46,699 nucleotides of DNA, taken from positions 1 through 46,699 of the forward strand of contig PBNF01000008.1 of assembly GCA_002722995.1 (NCBI GenBank), read 5' to 3'. Position numbers and translations under genes: made by a program. The notes beneath the pieces are model-generated. The model did no database searches. It was not told the origin of the DNA and saw only the letters and a program-made list of their open reading frames with translations. Positions 8,640 through 17,933 of the stretch are shown here, piece after piece (the first letter of the stretch is position 1; each line of letters opens with the position of its first letter). The DNA comes from Legionellales bacterium (GTDB lineage Bacteria > Pseudomonadota > Gammaproteobacteria > Comchoanobacterales > Comchoanobacteraceae).

Positions 8640-9213
8640 TGACTTGAGTCATCAACAATTGGTCCGCCGCTCAAATTCTGTCTCTGACCTCTCTCACACA
8701 GCCTGTGAAACCCGGCAAGACCAAATTAAACGTGACCTGTGCTCAAGATCTATGGGGTATCGACCCACTTTAATTCATTGCATCCCTTACACTGAAAACC
8801 TTTAAGCTGAATGCTCACCCAAATACTTCAACTTAACCCTTTGAAACTCAATGACATGATTGAAAACCCAGCCTTCAATTCATACATCGCAACCCAAATC
8901 CTCTGATGCATGCCCCCATTTCTATAAAATGACACTAAATGATTTATACTACACACATCACCTCAAAGAACCTCAACCACTTTCAAATCCCATTGGTTAC
9001 GTTATGAAGCTGAACAGAACAAATACTGAAATCTTCGCTCAGCACATGATACATTCATCCACGCACATTAGGCATATGATCTAATGCAAGATCACTCACC
9101 CCCTCACTTTAAAACATTTAGAATTGAAGTATTTGAATCAAATTCATCGATTTAAAAATCTTAAAACCTGATGCTGCCCCCTAGCATTGAACGCTTTTTC
9201 ATCTAAAATCTGC
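8640..9213. other. Intergenic region between convergent rpsT and obgE
   Basis: I see no supported gene. A 74-codon plus-strand frame here starts at TTG, lacks a ribosome binding site and has no recognisable protein features. A 14-bp palindrome at 8639-8652 lies at the rpsT stop but lacks a workable loop and a T-run. Confidence 0.5.
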
Positions 9214-10239
9214 TTATGATCTGATTGAGCGCCCTGCATCGATCAATCCAGCATAAACTGAAGCACATAGTGCATCTAATCCTTTGTGAGCATGCGAACT
9301 GATACAAAAGACTTGACACTCAGGCCGATCTTTCTTAATCACTTGCACGAGCATCTGGAGATCCTCTTCACTGATTAAATCAATCTTAGATAATACAATC
9401 CAGCGTGTTTTATGTTTCAAATCAAACCTGGACTCATTCAATTCTGTTTGAACTTGATCCATCGCAGCTTGTACCGTGTAGTCACCGCTTTCATAAACAG
9501 AGACCACATGTAACAATACCTGACATCTAGACAAATGCTTCAAAAAACGATCACCTAAACCTGCACCCTGTGATGCACCTTCAATCAGACCAGGAATATC
9601 TGCCAAAACAAATTGACGCTCTGAATCTAAACACACCTGCCCCAAATAAGGACGCGTCGTGGTAAAAGGGTAATCTGCAACGCGAGGTTGTGCCGAAGAA
9701 ACTGCACGAATCAACGAAGACTTTCCAGCATTGGGAAGCCCCACCAACCCAACTTCTGCCAACAATTTAAGCTCTAAGCGCAAGCGCCTAGAAACCCCCG
9801 CCTCACCTAAGGTCACTGTTCGAGGCGCCCGTTGACGACTTGTTTTAAAACGCGTATTACCTAGACCTTTTGCACCTCCTTGAGCAACACACACACGCTG
9901 CCCTGGGCGAACCAAATCGACCAACAAGCCATTGGCATCTAAATCATACACACTGGTCCCGATCGGGACACGAATGACACAATCTTCTCCATTTAAACCA
10001 GTTTTATTTTGACCAGAACCCGGTCGACCTGAACCGGCCTTAAAATGCCTTTGATGCTTTAAATCAACCAAAGTATTTAACTGAGGGTCTGTTTCAAGAT
10101 AGACACTACCGCCTTCTCCACCATCACCTCCATCAGGCCCCCCGCGCGGCAAACAACGCTCTCGCCTAAAGCTAAGACAACCCGCACCACCCGAACCAGC
10201 CTCAACGTATAGCTCTATTTCATCAATGAAATTCACCAT
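9214..10239 (-). CDS. obgE: Obg-family GTPase ObgE (CgtA)
   Basis: Obg is an essential GTPase that binds the 50S subunit and links ribosome maturation to stress. The 341-residue protein has the glycine-rich Obg fold first (FIDEIELYVEAGSGGAGCLSFRRE, GGPDGGDGGEGG, FKAGSGRPGSGQNKTG), then the G domain: G1 GLPNAGKSS (~167), G3 DIPGLIEGA (~214), G4 SKID and G5 SSHAHKG. It lies downstream of rplU-rpmA, the standard order, so ribosomal protein and ribosome-assembly GTPase are probably coexpressed. Length is normal, and there is no long C-terminal acidic extension. Confidence 0.97.
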   Translation of the reverse strand: MVNFIDEIELYVEAGSGGAGCLSFRRERCLPRGGPDGGDGGEGGSVYLETDPQLNTLVDLKHQRHFKAGSGRPGSGQNKTGLNGEDCVIRVPIGTSVYDLDANGLLVDLVRPGQRVCVAQGGAKGLGNTRFKTSRQRAPRTVTLGEAGVSRRLRLELKLLAEVGLVGLPNAGKSSLIRAVSSAQPRVADYPFTTTRPYLGQVCLDSERQFVLADIPGLIEGASQGAGLGDRFLKHLSRCQVLLHVVSVYESGDYTVQAAMDQVQTELNESRFDLKHKTRWIVLSKIDLISEEDLQMLVQVIKKDRPECQVFCISSHAHKGLDALCASVYAGLIDAGRSIRS

Positions 10240-10301
10240 ATTAGGGGCCTAAAAAAACAAAGAGGACCTATCATCACATGAACAGAACCAACAGGCTCTA
10301 C

Positions 10302-10571
10302 TTAATGAATGGTGTCACGATCAACTTCAGCAATCACTGCAAGCTTACGCCCACCTCGAGTCACAATTTTCACATGGCCTGTTTCAAGGGCAAACAATGT
10401 ATGATCACGACCAATACCTACACCTGCACCATTGAGCATACGACTGCCTCGTTGACGCACAATGATAGTGCCCGCATGAATATGCTGACCATCGCCCACT
10501 TTGAGTCCTAAATATTTTGGATTTGAGTCGCGTCCGTTTCTTGAACTGCCCCCTGATTTCTTATGTGCCAT
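10302..10571 (-). CDS. rpmA: 50S ribosomal protein L27
   Basis: L27 sits near the peptidyl transferase centre. The 89-residue product begins [20 protein letters not shown] and continues [19 protein letters not shown], a full match to the family pattern, at the usual length. A good ribosome binding site (AAGGAG) precedes the ATG. It lies between rplU and obgE in the usual operon. Confidence 0.97.
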   Translation of the reverse strand: MAHKKSGGSSRNGRDSNPKYLGLKVGDGQHIHAGTIIVRQRGSRMLNGAGVGIGRDHTLFALETGHVKIVTRGGRKLAVIAEVDRDTIH

Positions 10572-10616
10572 AATTTAAACTCCTTAACATTTAGGGATCA
10601 AAGGATGATTCATCCT

Positions 10617-11063
10617 TTATTTTGCATCACTTGATGCTGTAGATTGATCAGATGATTGTGTTTTCTTAGCTTGTGTTGACTTTCGAGGCGCCCTCTTAGG
10701 CTGAGACTCAACTGTTTCTTTAGAGACTGGTTCTGATTTTAGGCCTTTCCCATCAACCTGAATGTCAGTGACCCTAACCCAAGTATAGTTTTGACGATGA
10801 CCCGTTCGTGTCATGCTATGCTTACGTCGACGCATCTTAACAATACGAATTTTCGGACCTTTGGCATGATCAATGACAACAGCTTGCACTTTAGCATGAC
10901 CTAAGATAGGCTGCCCAATATGCAAAGCGGCTTCATCACGCACCAATAGTACGTTATCAAAAGTAACTGTTTCGTTGAGATCAGTTGAAATCCGCTCAAT
11001 TTGATACCGTCCGCCTAACTGGACACGCCGTTGTTTTCCGCCTGTTGCGATTACAGCATACAT
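10617..11063 (-). CDS. rplU: 50S ribosomal protein L21 with C-terminal extension
   Basis: The ATG at 11063 gives the family start MYAVIATGGKQRRVQLGG and follows GGAG by 7 nt; the frame is open further upstream. The core contains FDNVLLV, GPKIRIVKMRRRKHSMTRTGHRQ and ends around TDIQVDG. L21 is usually about 103 residues, and this one is 148. The extra ~45 residues are low-complexity and rich in Lys, Ser, Thr and Gln (KRAPRKSTQAKKTQSSDQST). First gene of the rplU-rpmA-obgE cluster. Confidence 0.96.
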   Translation of the reverse strand: MYAVIATGGKQRRVQLGGRYQIERISTDLNETVTFDNVLLVRDEAALHIGQPILGHAKVQAVVIDHAKGPKIRIVKMRRRKHSMTRTGHRQNYTWVRVTDIQVDGKGLKSEPVSKETVESQPKRAPRKSTQAKKTQSSDQSTASSDAK

Positions 11064-11296
11064 CTTTATACTCCGAACACTCCAAAGAGGACGTATTTTA
11101 TAGCAATTCAACCCACAAGATCAAGCCCTATTTGAAGATTAATGACCTTAACCTCAATCTTCTCGATTTTAATCCCTACCTCTCAATAATATTCACATTC
11201 ATATATTTCAAAATAAAAAGCACCCAAGATCAATAAAATGATTGAAAGCTCAATGACTTTTTGAGAGCATATTTTGAATTCAACAGGAATACCTCT

Positions 11297-12268
11297 ATGA
11301 TTGAGATTAATGCACTTAATGACAGCTTATCACGCATTTCAAATCGACTGATATCACATTGCCAAAGCTCAATACCGCTGATGGAATCAGTGTGCCATCA
11401 TTTGTTGAAATTAGGCGGGAAGCATCTGCGTGCACGTTTAGCTTTGTTAGCAACGGGAGCTTGCGGCCATGCTTTAGAACAAGGCGAATCACTGGCCTTA
11501 ATCGTAGAGTGGCTGCATACTGCAACATTACTCCATGATGACGTCATCGACCAAACTGATCAAAGACGTTCTGAACAAGCAACTCAAACTGTATTTGGGA
11601 ATACCGCCAGTGTTTTGGGTGGTGATTATTTGTATGCACTGGCCTTTGAGCATATTGCCACATTAAACCATCCACAAACCCTTTCCGTATTAGCTCAAGC
11701 TACGCGAACAATTGTTGAGGGTGAGATGCATCAATTAGCGCATCGATATCAGCGCCATCTCAATCGCGCCACTTATTTAAAAATCATTGAGGGCAAAACT
11801 GCAAAACTCTTCGAAGTCTCAACTCAACTGCCCGCAATTTATTTATCTGCGCCTTCAGAGCATATTCAAGCCCTGACTCGATTTGGGCACGATCTAGGCA
11901 CGATCTATCAGATGATTGATGACCTTTTAGATTATCAATGCACATCCAAGGATTCTGGAAAAACACAATACAGTGATCTCCATTCAGGTCTATGCACCTT
12001 CCCACTGATTGTATTAGCTGAACATACAGATTCAACCATGCATGATCTCATTGAGCAAGCACTCAATGGCGACAGCACTGCACAAGAAAGCGTCAAAACC
12101 GCACTTCATTCTCACAATACTTTCAATTTGGCTTGGGCAGAAATCATCACATTAACGCAAGCAGCTCAAGCACACTTAGATCACATTCCAAACACCCCTT
12201 ATCGAACCGCTTTAAAGCAAATATTGGCCGAATTCATTGAAACTCATGCTCCCGCTTCATCTAAGTAA
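11297..12268 (+). CDS. ispB: Polyprenyl (octaprenyl) diphosphate synthase
   Basis: This enzyme adds isopentenyl units to make the ubiquinone side chain. The 323-residue protein carries both metal-binding aspartate motifs of trans-prenyltransferases: LLHDDVIDQTDQRR (first DDxxD) and MIDDLLDYQ (second). The GGKHLRARL and EGKTAKLFE segments also fit. The ATG at 11297 follows AGGA; an upstream TTG is unlikely. It is divergent from rplU, the usual gammaproteobacterial neighbourhood. Chain length cannot be fixed by eye, and octaprenyl is by analogy. Confidence 0.92.
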   Translation: MIEINALNDSLSRISNRLISHCQSSIPLMESVCHHLLKLGGKHLRARLALLATGACGHALEQGESLALIVEWLHTATLLHDDVIDQTDQRRSEQATQTVFGNTASVLGGDYLYALAFEHIATLNHPQTLSVLAQATRTIVEGEMHQLAHRYQRHLNRATYLKIIEGKTAKLFEVSTQLPAIYLSAPSEHIQALTRFGHDLGTIYQMIDDLLDYQCTSKDSGKTQYSDLHSGLCTFPLIVLAEHTDSTMHDLIEQALNGDSTAQESVKTALHSHNTFNLAWAEIITLTQAAQAHLDHIPNTPYRTALKQILAEFIETHAPASSK

Positions 12269-12825
12269 CGCAAGGCAAATTGGCTGCGGTGAACGCCCCA
12301 AAGCCGAAGCGCTTGTTGCCGTTCAATACGTTGAACACTTCCATTATGAACCGGCATATTCATGAGCACATCGACCATTGCCATCGTGTGAGTTGACAAC
12401 ACACCACACAATACGGCATCTTCAAGATTTGAACACTGCTTGATCCAATAAAATCCTTGTGCACCCAATCGAACATGGTAATCAATTGGACACATAGGTC
12501 CTTGAGAAACTGTGTCAGAAAAAATACCTGCCATTAAAATTGCAGAACCAGAAATATTTTTTAAAACCTGAAAAGACTCTTCTTGCAAGGCTGACAAAAA
12601 ATCAACGCCTAAACTTTGATTTAAATGATCATGTGATATCATCGATTGCTTCAGGATCTTAATTAAATACCCATGAACCCCTTCGGGTAACTGTATATTG
12701 AGCTGATGACAAGAATGATCGACCAAATCACTCCAAGGCTCTGGTTTTAAATCAAACCCTAATTTTAAAAGCGTTTCCACGAATCCAATACCCTTATATT
12801 TATTACGAATTTTAGTATAGCTCAT
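12244..12825 (-). CDS. Conserved hypothetical protein
   Basis: A soluble protein of about 193 residues from the ATG at 12825 (a GTG at 12834 in frame is an alternative). It has no signal peptide or membrane segment. The central pattern (GSAILMAGIFSD, then YHVRLGAQGFYWI) resembles a family of uncharacterised gammaproteobacterial proteins of similar length that I know only as hypothetical. Its last 25 bp overlap the end of ispB convergently. It is divergent from icmW, with about 100 bp between the starts. It is not IcmV, which is a membrane protein and is the usual divergent neighbour of icmW in Legionella. Confidence 0.7.
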   Translation of the reverse strand: MSYTKIRNKYKGIGFVETLLKLGFDLKPEPWSDLVDHSCHQLNIQLPEGVHGYLIKILKQSMISHDHLNQSLGVDFLSALQEESFQVLKNISGSAILMAGIFSDTVSQGPMCPIDYHVRLGAQGFYWIKQCSNLEDAVLCGVLSTHTMAMVDVLMNMPVHNGSVQRIERQQALRLWGVHRSQFALRYLDEAGA

Positions 12826-12870
12826 ATTATTCACTTCATGCTGAGCCCAATGCTCTCTGCACGAGAATGA

Positions 12871-12899
12871 TTGCTATTTTTTTAGAAATACGTTATCAT
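12871..12899 (+). promoter_or_regulatory. Probable icmW promoter
   Basis: TTGCTA (12871-12876, 4 of 6) and TATCAT (12894-12899, 5 of 6) are separated by 17 bp and lie 28 nt upstream of the icmW ATG. No paired TTAA direct repeat is present here, so this looks like an ordinary sigma-70 promoter. Confidence 0.5.
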
Positions 12900-12927
12900 A
12901 TTACAGTTAAGTTTGCTTGGATGCATT

Positions 12928-13377
12928 ATGCCAGATTTAAGTATTGAAGGGGCACATCATTACTGGTTTAGATTTAAAGACCAGAGCGTCTACACTGTTA
13001 TTAACATCATGGAAAGTATCGAGCAATGGACACTAGATGGTGACCCAGATCTTGAAAAATCACTACACAACTTAGGCCAAGCGCTTGAAAACACAGAACA
13101 AATCAATCTAAAGCATCAAGAAGAATTCATACAGATAGCCGCTTACCTCAAAATCAGTCGCACACTGCGAATCCTACAAGCACTCGACACCGCTTACCCT
13201 AGCGCCGCTGCTAAGCTGATTGCTTACGCCGAAACACAAAGCGATAGTAGCCCTCATGCGAAAACATTCTTAAGTCGAAATGTTGTTTTTGAGCGGCTGA
13301 GGGTTTTATCTCGTGTACTTGCTCCAGATCGCCTAATTTTAGTACAAAGTGCTATTGAGGAATTTAAACATGGCTAG
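12928..13377 (+). CDS. icmW: Dot/Icm type IVB secretion system chaperone IcmW
   Basis: IcmW pairs with IcmS as a cytoplasmic adaptor that delivers effectors to the DotL coupling complex of the Dot/Icm system. The ATG at 12928 gives 149 residues, close to the ~151 of Legionella IcmW. The family pattern is clear along the length: MPDLSIEG, YWFRF, VINIMESIEQWTLDGDPDLE, LQALDTAYPSAAAKL, and NVVFERLRVLSRVLAP near the end. An upstream TTG in frame is less likely. The next gene starts inside its stop codon region, so the two are translationally coupled. This gene is the main evidence that the organism is a Legionellales member. Confidence 0.93.
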   Translation: MPDLSIEGAHHYWFRFKDQSVYTVINIMESIEQWTLDGDPDLEKSLHNLGQALENTEQINLKHQEEFIQIAAYLKISRTLRILQALDTAYPSAAAKLIAYAETQSDSSPHAKTFLSRNVVFERLRVLSRVLAPDRLILVQSAIEEFKHG

Positions 13378-13849
13378 ATCATTGATTCACTGTTTCAAGA
13401 AATGGATTACATTCAGCGCACTGGCTTCTTTGACAACTTTCGCAGCGCCTTACTGTCCACCTCAAAAGCCCAGCAATCCCACTTTCTATGAGCAATTCTG
13501 TATTCCTTCACAACCTCAAAAGCCTGCATCTGTTCATCAAGAGGGCACGCCACAAGTTATTCAACGTGAGATGATTAATCCATTGAGCCCGATCGCACCT
13601 CAAGCGGCAAAACCCGAAGCATCTAAAACAACACAACCTGCTCAATCAAAGCCATCGACCCATCAATCATCCACACCCAAACCTTATCAGTATACCCCAC
13701 CCAAACCATTCAATCCTTGGGCAACCCATTCACCTAAACCTTCAGAAGATCATGCCGCTCAATCGAACACTTCTTCTAAACGTGAAGCATCTTCTGGACG
13801 TTCAGATTCATCTCAATCATCTTCATCTCCTTGGAGTTATCTTGAATAA
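13370..13849 (+). CDS. Pro/Ser-rich exported protein between icmW and icmX
   Basis: The ATG at 13370 overlaps the icmW stop by 8 bp and begins MARSLIHCFKKWITFSALAS, a Sec signal peptide likely cleaved near FAAP. The mature ~130 residues are low-complexity: proline-rich in the middle (KPYQYTPPKPFNPW) and serine-rich at the end (RSDSSQSSSSPW). Two cysteines follow the signal. I know of no homologue at this position in the Legionella icmVWX arrangement. Tight coupling with icmW and a 15-bp gap before the IcmX-like gene suggest a periplasmic part of this secretion system, possibly a spacer or wall-spanning element. The function is inference. Confidence 0.75.
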   Translation: MARSLIHCFKKWITFSALASLTTFAAPYCPPQKPSNPTFYEQFCIPSQPQKPASVHQEGTPQVIQREMINPLSPIAPQAAKPEASKTTQPAQSKPSTHQSSTPKPYQYTPPKPFNPWATHSPKPSEDHAAQSNTSSKREASSGRSDSSQSSSSPWSYLE

Positions 13850-13864
13850 ATTTGGAGCTTACTC

Positions 13865-15709
13865 ATGAACCCAAAACATCTTATTTCTAGCTGTGTCATC
13901 GCTTGTAGCGCTTTATCCTTTGCAGCAGACGCAGGCACATCAACTCAAAGCATTGGTGACCACATCGCAGAGAGCACCAATACCACATTAAGCGCAATGC
14001 AGTCACTCTTGTATGGCAGCCACCAACTGACACATACCCTATCGGACCAAGACACTCAACAAGCGCGCGCCCAAATTGAAAAAGCCTTGGGCCTTGCCCC
14101 AAGCAGCGACTGGACAGCACCTGCAGATATTTCGACGTTTCAGAATGCACTACTTAGCACCCAGATTTCAGGCTTTGACGCCCCCGTTTCAAGCCCTTCA
14201 ACGCAAATTGATATCAAATCACTTGCACAATGTGCGCTCTCTAATATTGCACTCCCCTTATCTGCACAGAACAATAATCGAGTGGTAGATGCTCAAGCGT
14301 GTTACGTCCGCATCAGCAATAACTCAACCACACCCTCAACACTGAACACGGTATTGACTCAACTCAATAGCCAGTGTAAACAAACCCCTGATACATCGAT
14401 CACAACGTCTGAAAATAATCCATGCGACAATGTCCGTCAGATCTCAAAACTACAACTTTATTTAAACTACTGTACGACTTCGCCGCAAAGTGCAACCCCG
14501 AGCACACCCTCTACACAAGCCAGTTCAGATTCAAACAGTCCGATCAATGTTGGATCTGACGCTTTACAGTCCTGCAGTGATACAGCTGCTTTAAAACTAT
14601 ACAAAGACATGGGCACTTGGTGGTCTACTTATAGAACAACCGCACAATTAAGCCAAACAAACCGCTCTCACTTAGATGAAATTTTTTCAAAAACCTCAAA
14701 TACTGGTGAAGCTGCAAAGCAAGCGGCCAAAACACAACTGAAACTGCTCAAAGCGCCCTTTGATCAAATCGAACAATCGATTAAAAATCAATATGTCCAA
14801 TCGGTGATGACACAGACTCAATCATCTTCTCAACAGCCCGCCACTCCGCTGAGTGGCGTTGAATCATTGCTCAATTTGGATCGACTGACCACACGTGAAA
14901 CACAAGGCGCTTGCTTTGCGAATCAAGCTCAACAGGTGGCTTTAAATCGATCCCCTCTCGATTCAGTTACATCAATGATTAAACGCTTCTCTCAACGCTA
15001 TCCAGCGCCTGAGCAGCTTTATCCCACGGTCCCCTTTGATGCACAAGGAAACCTTGTTGTAGTCGCTGCACCTGATGGATCAGTTGGACTTCATTCGATT
15101 AAGCAACTGGCCAACACAACGGCTAATAATAAATACTGGAAAAATACAGAGAAAAAAGGTCCTGCTCAAACCAGCCTGAAGCAACGTGAACAACAACTCG
15201 CTTCGATTCAACAATTACAAGATCAATATCGAACAATGGCTGATAAATTCTCTGTCTCGCGTAATGCAGGCTTTTCAAACCTAACGTATTTAATGAATTT
15301 ACGTTTACCTAGCGAAGCATTCAAGAGCAATTCTTGTACAGGCAATCAAACTGCCGCGTCCCCTCAAGAATGGATGAAAGCCAGCGCAATGATGCGTCAA
15401 AATACTGATTGGACTGATTCAATGAAACAGGCCAATATGGGAAATGCGATGCGTCAAGCTGTGCTCTTGCTCTCTGAAATGCGAACTCAAATGTATTTAG
15501 ATAACCAATTGCAACAACGCGTATTATTGGCGCTCACCTTGTTACAATTGAATGCTTCTGTCAAGAATAACGGTAGTACACAGCAGCTGAAACGAAACCT
15601 TGAAACTCAAATTTCAAAATATGTCACAGGTGACTTTGGAGCCCCCACCGCTGCCAGCACTCCGCTCCCAGCGAACACTCAAATACCCTCCATCCCGACC
15701 TCATCATAA
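13865..15709 (+). CDS. icmX: Exported IcmX-like Dot/Icm protein
   Basis: A 614-residue protein with a clear N-terminal signal peptide (MNPKHLISSCVIACSALSFA, cleavage near ADAG). The mature part has no membrane segment and is rich in Gln, Ser and Thr. It contains several spaced cysteines in the first ~230 residues (QCALS, ACYVR, QCKQ, NPCDN, NYCTT, SCSD) that could form disulfides in the periplasm. In Legionella icmX follows icmW and encodes an exported protein of about 466 residues needed for Dot/Icm pore formation. The assignment rests mainly on position, export signal and size class; my sequence-level recognition is moderate. A perfect 15-bp terminator hairpin follows the stop. Confidence 0.65.
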   Translation: MNPKHLISSCVIACSALSFAADAGTSTQSIGDHIAESTNTTLSAMQSLLYGSHQLTHTLSDQDTQQARAQIEKALGLAPSSDWTAPADISTFQNALLSTQISGFDAPVSSPSTQIDIKSLAQCALSNIALPLSAQNNNRVVDAQACYVRISNNSTTPSTLNTVLTQLNSQCKQTPDTSITTSENNPCDNVRQISKLQLYLNYCTTSPQSATPSTPSTQASSDSNSPINVGSDALQSCSDTAALKLYKDMGTWWSTYRTTAQLSQTNRSHLDEIFSKTSNTGEAAKQAAKTQLKLLKAPFDQIEQSIKNQYVQSVMTQTQSSSQQPATPLSGVESLLNLDRLTTRETQGACFANQAQQVALNRSPLDSVTSMIKRFSQRYPAPEQLYPTVPFDAQGNLVVVAAPDGSVGLHSIKQLANTTANNKYWKNTEKKGPAQTSLKQREQQLASIQQLQDQYRTMADKFSVSRNAGFSNLTYLMNLRLPSEAFKSNSCTGNQTAASPQEWMKASAMMRQNTDWTDSMKQANMGNAMRQAVLLLSEMRTQMYLDNQLQQRVLLALTLLQLNASVKNNGSTQQLKRNLETQISKYVTGDFGAPTAASTPLPANTQIPSIPTSS

Positions 15710-15719
15710 AGTACACTTT

Positions 15720-15765
15720 ACCTGTGTATGAATCACCTTATACCGATTCATACACAGGTTCTTTA
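15720..15765 (+). terminator. Rho-independent terminator of the icmW-icmX operon
   Basis: A perfect 15-bp inverted repeat (ACCTGTGTATGAATC at 15720-15734, its complement at 15745-15759) encloses a 10-nt loop and is followed by TCTTT. It begins 11 bp after the icmX stop. Confidence 0.8.
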
Positions 15766-16308
15766 GTGAGAAGATACGGCCCCCTTTTCTAATCATTTTT
15801 ATATGAGATAAAGTGCATCTTCAGTTGATCTGTAATCAGTCAAGTTTTCGAGATCTATTCCCTGTCTTGTGAAAGCTTTAAATCATTCAGATAGCTTTAA
15901 TCCACAATAGGCTCATTTTTAAACCTAATATCCGTCCACTTTTCACAGATGATCTCACCTAATCTGCTTCAAGGCACTGAATACCTGATAGACCTGAAAA
16001 ACTGATCGTTTCCATAAACGTTGTAGGCGAGGGATTATTCATATTTTTAGCAGAACATGACGCTTCAAGATATGCACTATTCAATCCATTTTAAACATTT
16101 AAATACCTTAATCATTGCTGATCACTCAATACTTTAAAATGATCTGATTGATTCAAAAAGCTGTTGCTTTAAATCGTAACGATTAAACGCACGCAATGTA
16201 TTGAACACATAAGAATTTGTCGCAAACAAGCAGCTTATACCCTTTTCAGTGATGATGCCCATTATCATATAGATCTCATTAAAAGCTTGCCTAGAAGCAA
16301 ACAAGGGA
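15766..16308. other. Intergenic region between convergent icmX and ruvB
   Basis: No supported gene. A plus-strand frame that starts inside this region near 16287 is a shadow of ruvB. Close to ruvB, a weak GCTT/AAGC hairpin on the minus strand is followed by TTTT (about 16281-16300) and could end the ruv operon, but the stem is only 4 bp. Confidence 0.4.
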
Positions 16309-17316
16309 TTATTCAGGTTGAGCCAAATTTAAATGCTGGTAAGCTTTATCCATTGCAATCCGTCCTCGAGCGGTTCGTGACAAAAAGCCTTGTTGAATTA
16401 AATAAGGCTCAATCACATCTTCAATGGTTTCTCGAGCTTCACTCAAAGCCGCTGCTAAGCTTTCCACCCCGACAGGCCCTCCTTTGAATTTTTCGATCAT
16501 CAATTGTAGTAATTGACGATCATGTAGATCAAGGCCATATCGATCGACTTTCAAAAGATTTAATGCTTCATTCACAATGGGATAATCTAAGACATGTGTT
16601 GATTGAACTTGAGCAATATCACGCACTCGACGTAATAATCGGTTGACAATTCGAGGTGTCCCACGTCCACGCTTTGCAACTTCTAAAGCTCCTGATGCTG
16701 TAACCTCAATACCTAAAGAGGCTCCAGAGCGAATCACAATGGTTTGTAAAGCTTCAGGCGTATAGAATTCTAAACGACTGATGACACCAAAGCGATCACG
16801 TAAGGGTGAGGATAATCGACCAGCACGCGTTGTTGCCCCAACTAATGTAAATGGAGCTATATTTAAAGTCACTGACTGTGCAGCTGGCCCTTCTCCAATG
16901 ACAATATCCACTTTAAAATCTTCCATTGCACTATATAGCACCTCTTCAATCACGGGGCTGAGTCGATGAATCTCATCAATAAATAAAATATCTTGAGGTT
17001 GAAGGTTTGTTAAAATGGCAACTAAATCACCCGTTTTATCTAATGCTGGACCTGATGTCTGCCTTAAAGTTGAATCCATTTCATTCGCAATAATATGTGC
17101 TAAAGTTGTTTTACCCAGCCCTGGGGGACCGAAAATCAAGACATGATCTAAAGCCTCTGATCGTGTTCGTGCGGCTTCAATAAAAATCGACAACTGCGTG
17201 GTCACATCTTCTTGACCAATATATTCTTTTAAATACTTGGGTCTTAATGAAGTCTCTAGATGATTTAATTCAGTTTCTTGTGATGATGCACTGATTAAAC
17301 GATCTGCTTCAATCAT
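16309..17316 (-). CDS. ruvB: Holliday junction branch migration ATPase RuvB
   Basis: RuvB is the hexameric motor that drives branch migration with RuvA. The 335-residue protein shows [14 protein letters not shown] (~25), Walker [14 protein letters not shown] (~63), Walker [10 protein letters not shown] (~111), sensor [18 protein letters not shown] (~160) and the winged-helix segment [15 protein letters not shown]. Length is normal. It overlaps the ruvA stop as ATGA, so the two subunits are translationally coupled. Confidence 0.98.
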   Translation of the reverse strand: MIEADRLISASSQETELNHLETSLRPKYLKEYIGQEDVTTQLSIFIEAARTRSEALDHVLIFGPPGLGKTTLAHIIANEMDSTLRQTSGPALDKTGDLVAILTNLQPQDILFIDEIHRLSPVIEEVLYSAMEDFKVDIVIGEGPAAQSVTLNIAPFTLVGATTRAGRLSSPLRDRFGVISRLEFYTPEALQTIVIRSGASLGIEVTASGALEVAKRGRGTPRIVNRLLRRVRDIAQVQSTHVLDYPIVNEALNLLKVDRYGLDLHDRQLLQLMIEKFKGGPVGVESLAAALSEARETIEDVIEPYLIQQGFLSRTARGRIAMDKAYQHLNLAQPE

Positions 17317-17933
17317 TGAACGCCCTCACTGGATAAATGTTGTAGCGCTTGTTTTACAAGCATTTCAGATGAACATGTACTTGATTCATCCGACTGAGAC
17401 AGCTGTTTTAAAACAGGCGTAATCTGTGAAGCACGATACCCTAATTTCATCAAGACTGCATTGGCTTGCATGAGTGCATGCGTAGGCGCAGGTTGAACAA
17501 CATGCTGATTTAAGATTGGAGCACTGATGCCTGAAAAAGAACCTTTTAACTCAACCATCAAGCGCTGTGCAACTTTTGGTCCAATCCCTTTTATTGCCGT
17601 TAATTGACTGATATCTTTGGTCTCGATGCACTGAATCAAAGCGTCTACTGTTAATTGAGACAAAATAGCTAAAGCAGCTTTTGGACCAATCCCTGACGCT
17701 TTAATCAAGCGCTTAAAGGCATCTCGTGTTGGTTGATCAGAAAAGCCGAACAATAAATGGGCATCTTCACGAATGCTTAAATGCGTCATGATGGTCACTG
17801 TCCGCGAAGCCTGTTGCGTAAGAACTGTATAACAACGATTGGGCAATTCAATATCATATCCAACCCCATTAACCTCTAATATAATAGTATTGCCTTGAGC
17901 GTGTATAATATGTCCTGTAAGTTGACTGATCAT
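17313..17933 (-). CDS. ruvA: Holliday junction DNA-binding protein RuvA
   Basis: RuvA binds four-way junctions and loads RuvB. The 206-residue protein has the OB fold ([45 protein letters not shown]), tandem helix-hairpin-helix motifs ([31 protein letters not shown]) and the C-terminal RuvB-contacting domain ([14 protein letters not shown]). It is coupled to ruvB but separated from ruvC by about 350 bp. Confidence 0.97.
   Translation of the reverse strand: MISQLTGHIIHAQGNTIILEVNGVGYDIELPNRCYTVLTQQASRTVTIMTHLSIREDAHLLFGFSDQPTRDAFKRLIKASGIGPKAALAILSQLTVDALIQCIETKDISQLTAIKGIGPKVAQRLMVELKGSFSGISAPILNQHVVQPAPTHALMQANAVLMKLGYRASQITPVLKQLSQSDESSTCSSEMLVKQALQHLSSEGVQ

Noticed and set aside
8860..9084. 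A 74-codon plus-strand frame in the rpsT-obgE gap
   Set aside because: It starts at TTG with no ribosome binding site and has no family resemblance or protein-like features.
12244..12834. The gene divergent from icmW as IcmV
   Set aside because: IcmV is a membrane protein; this product has no hydrophobic segment long enough to span a membrane.
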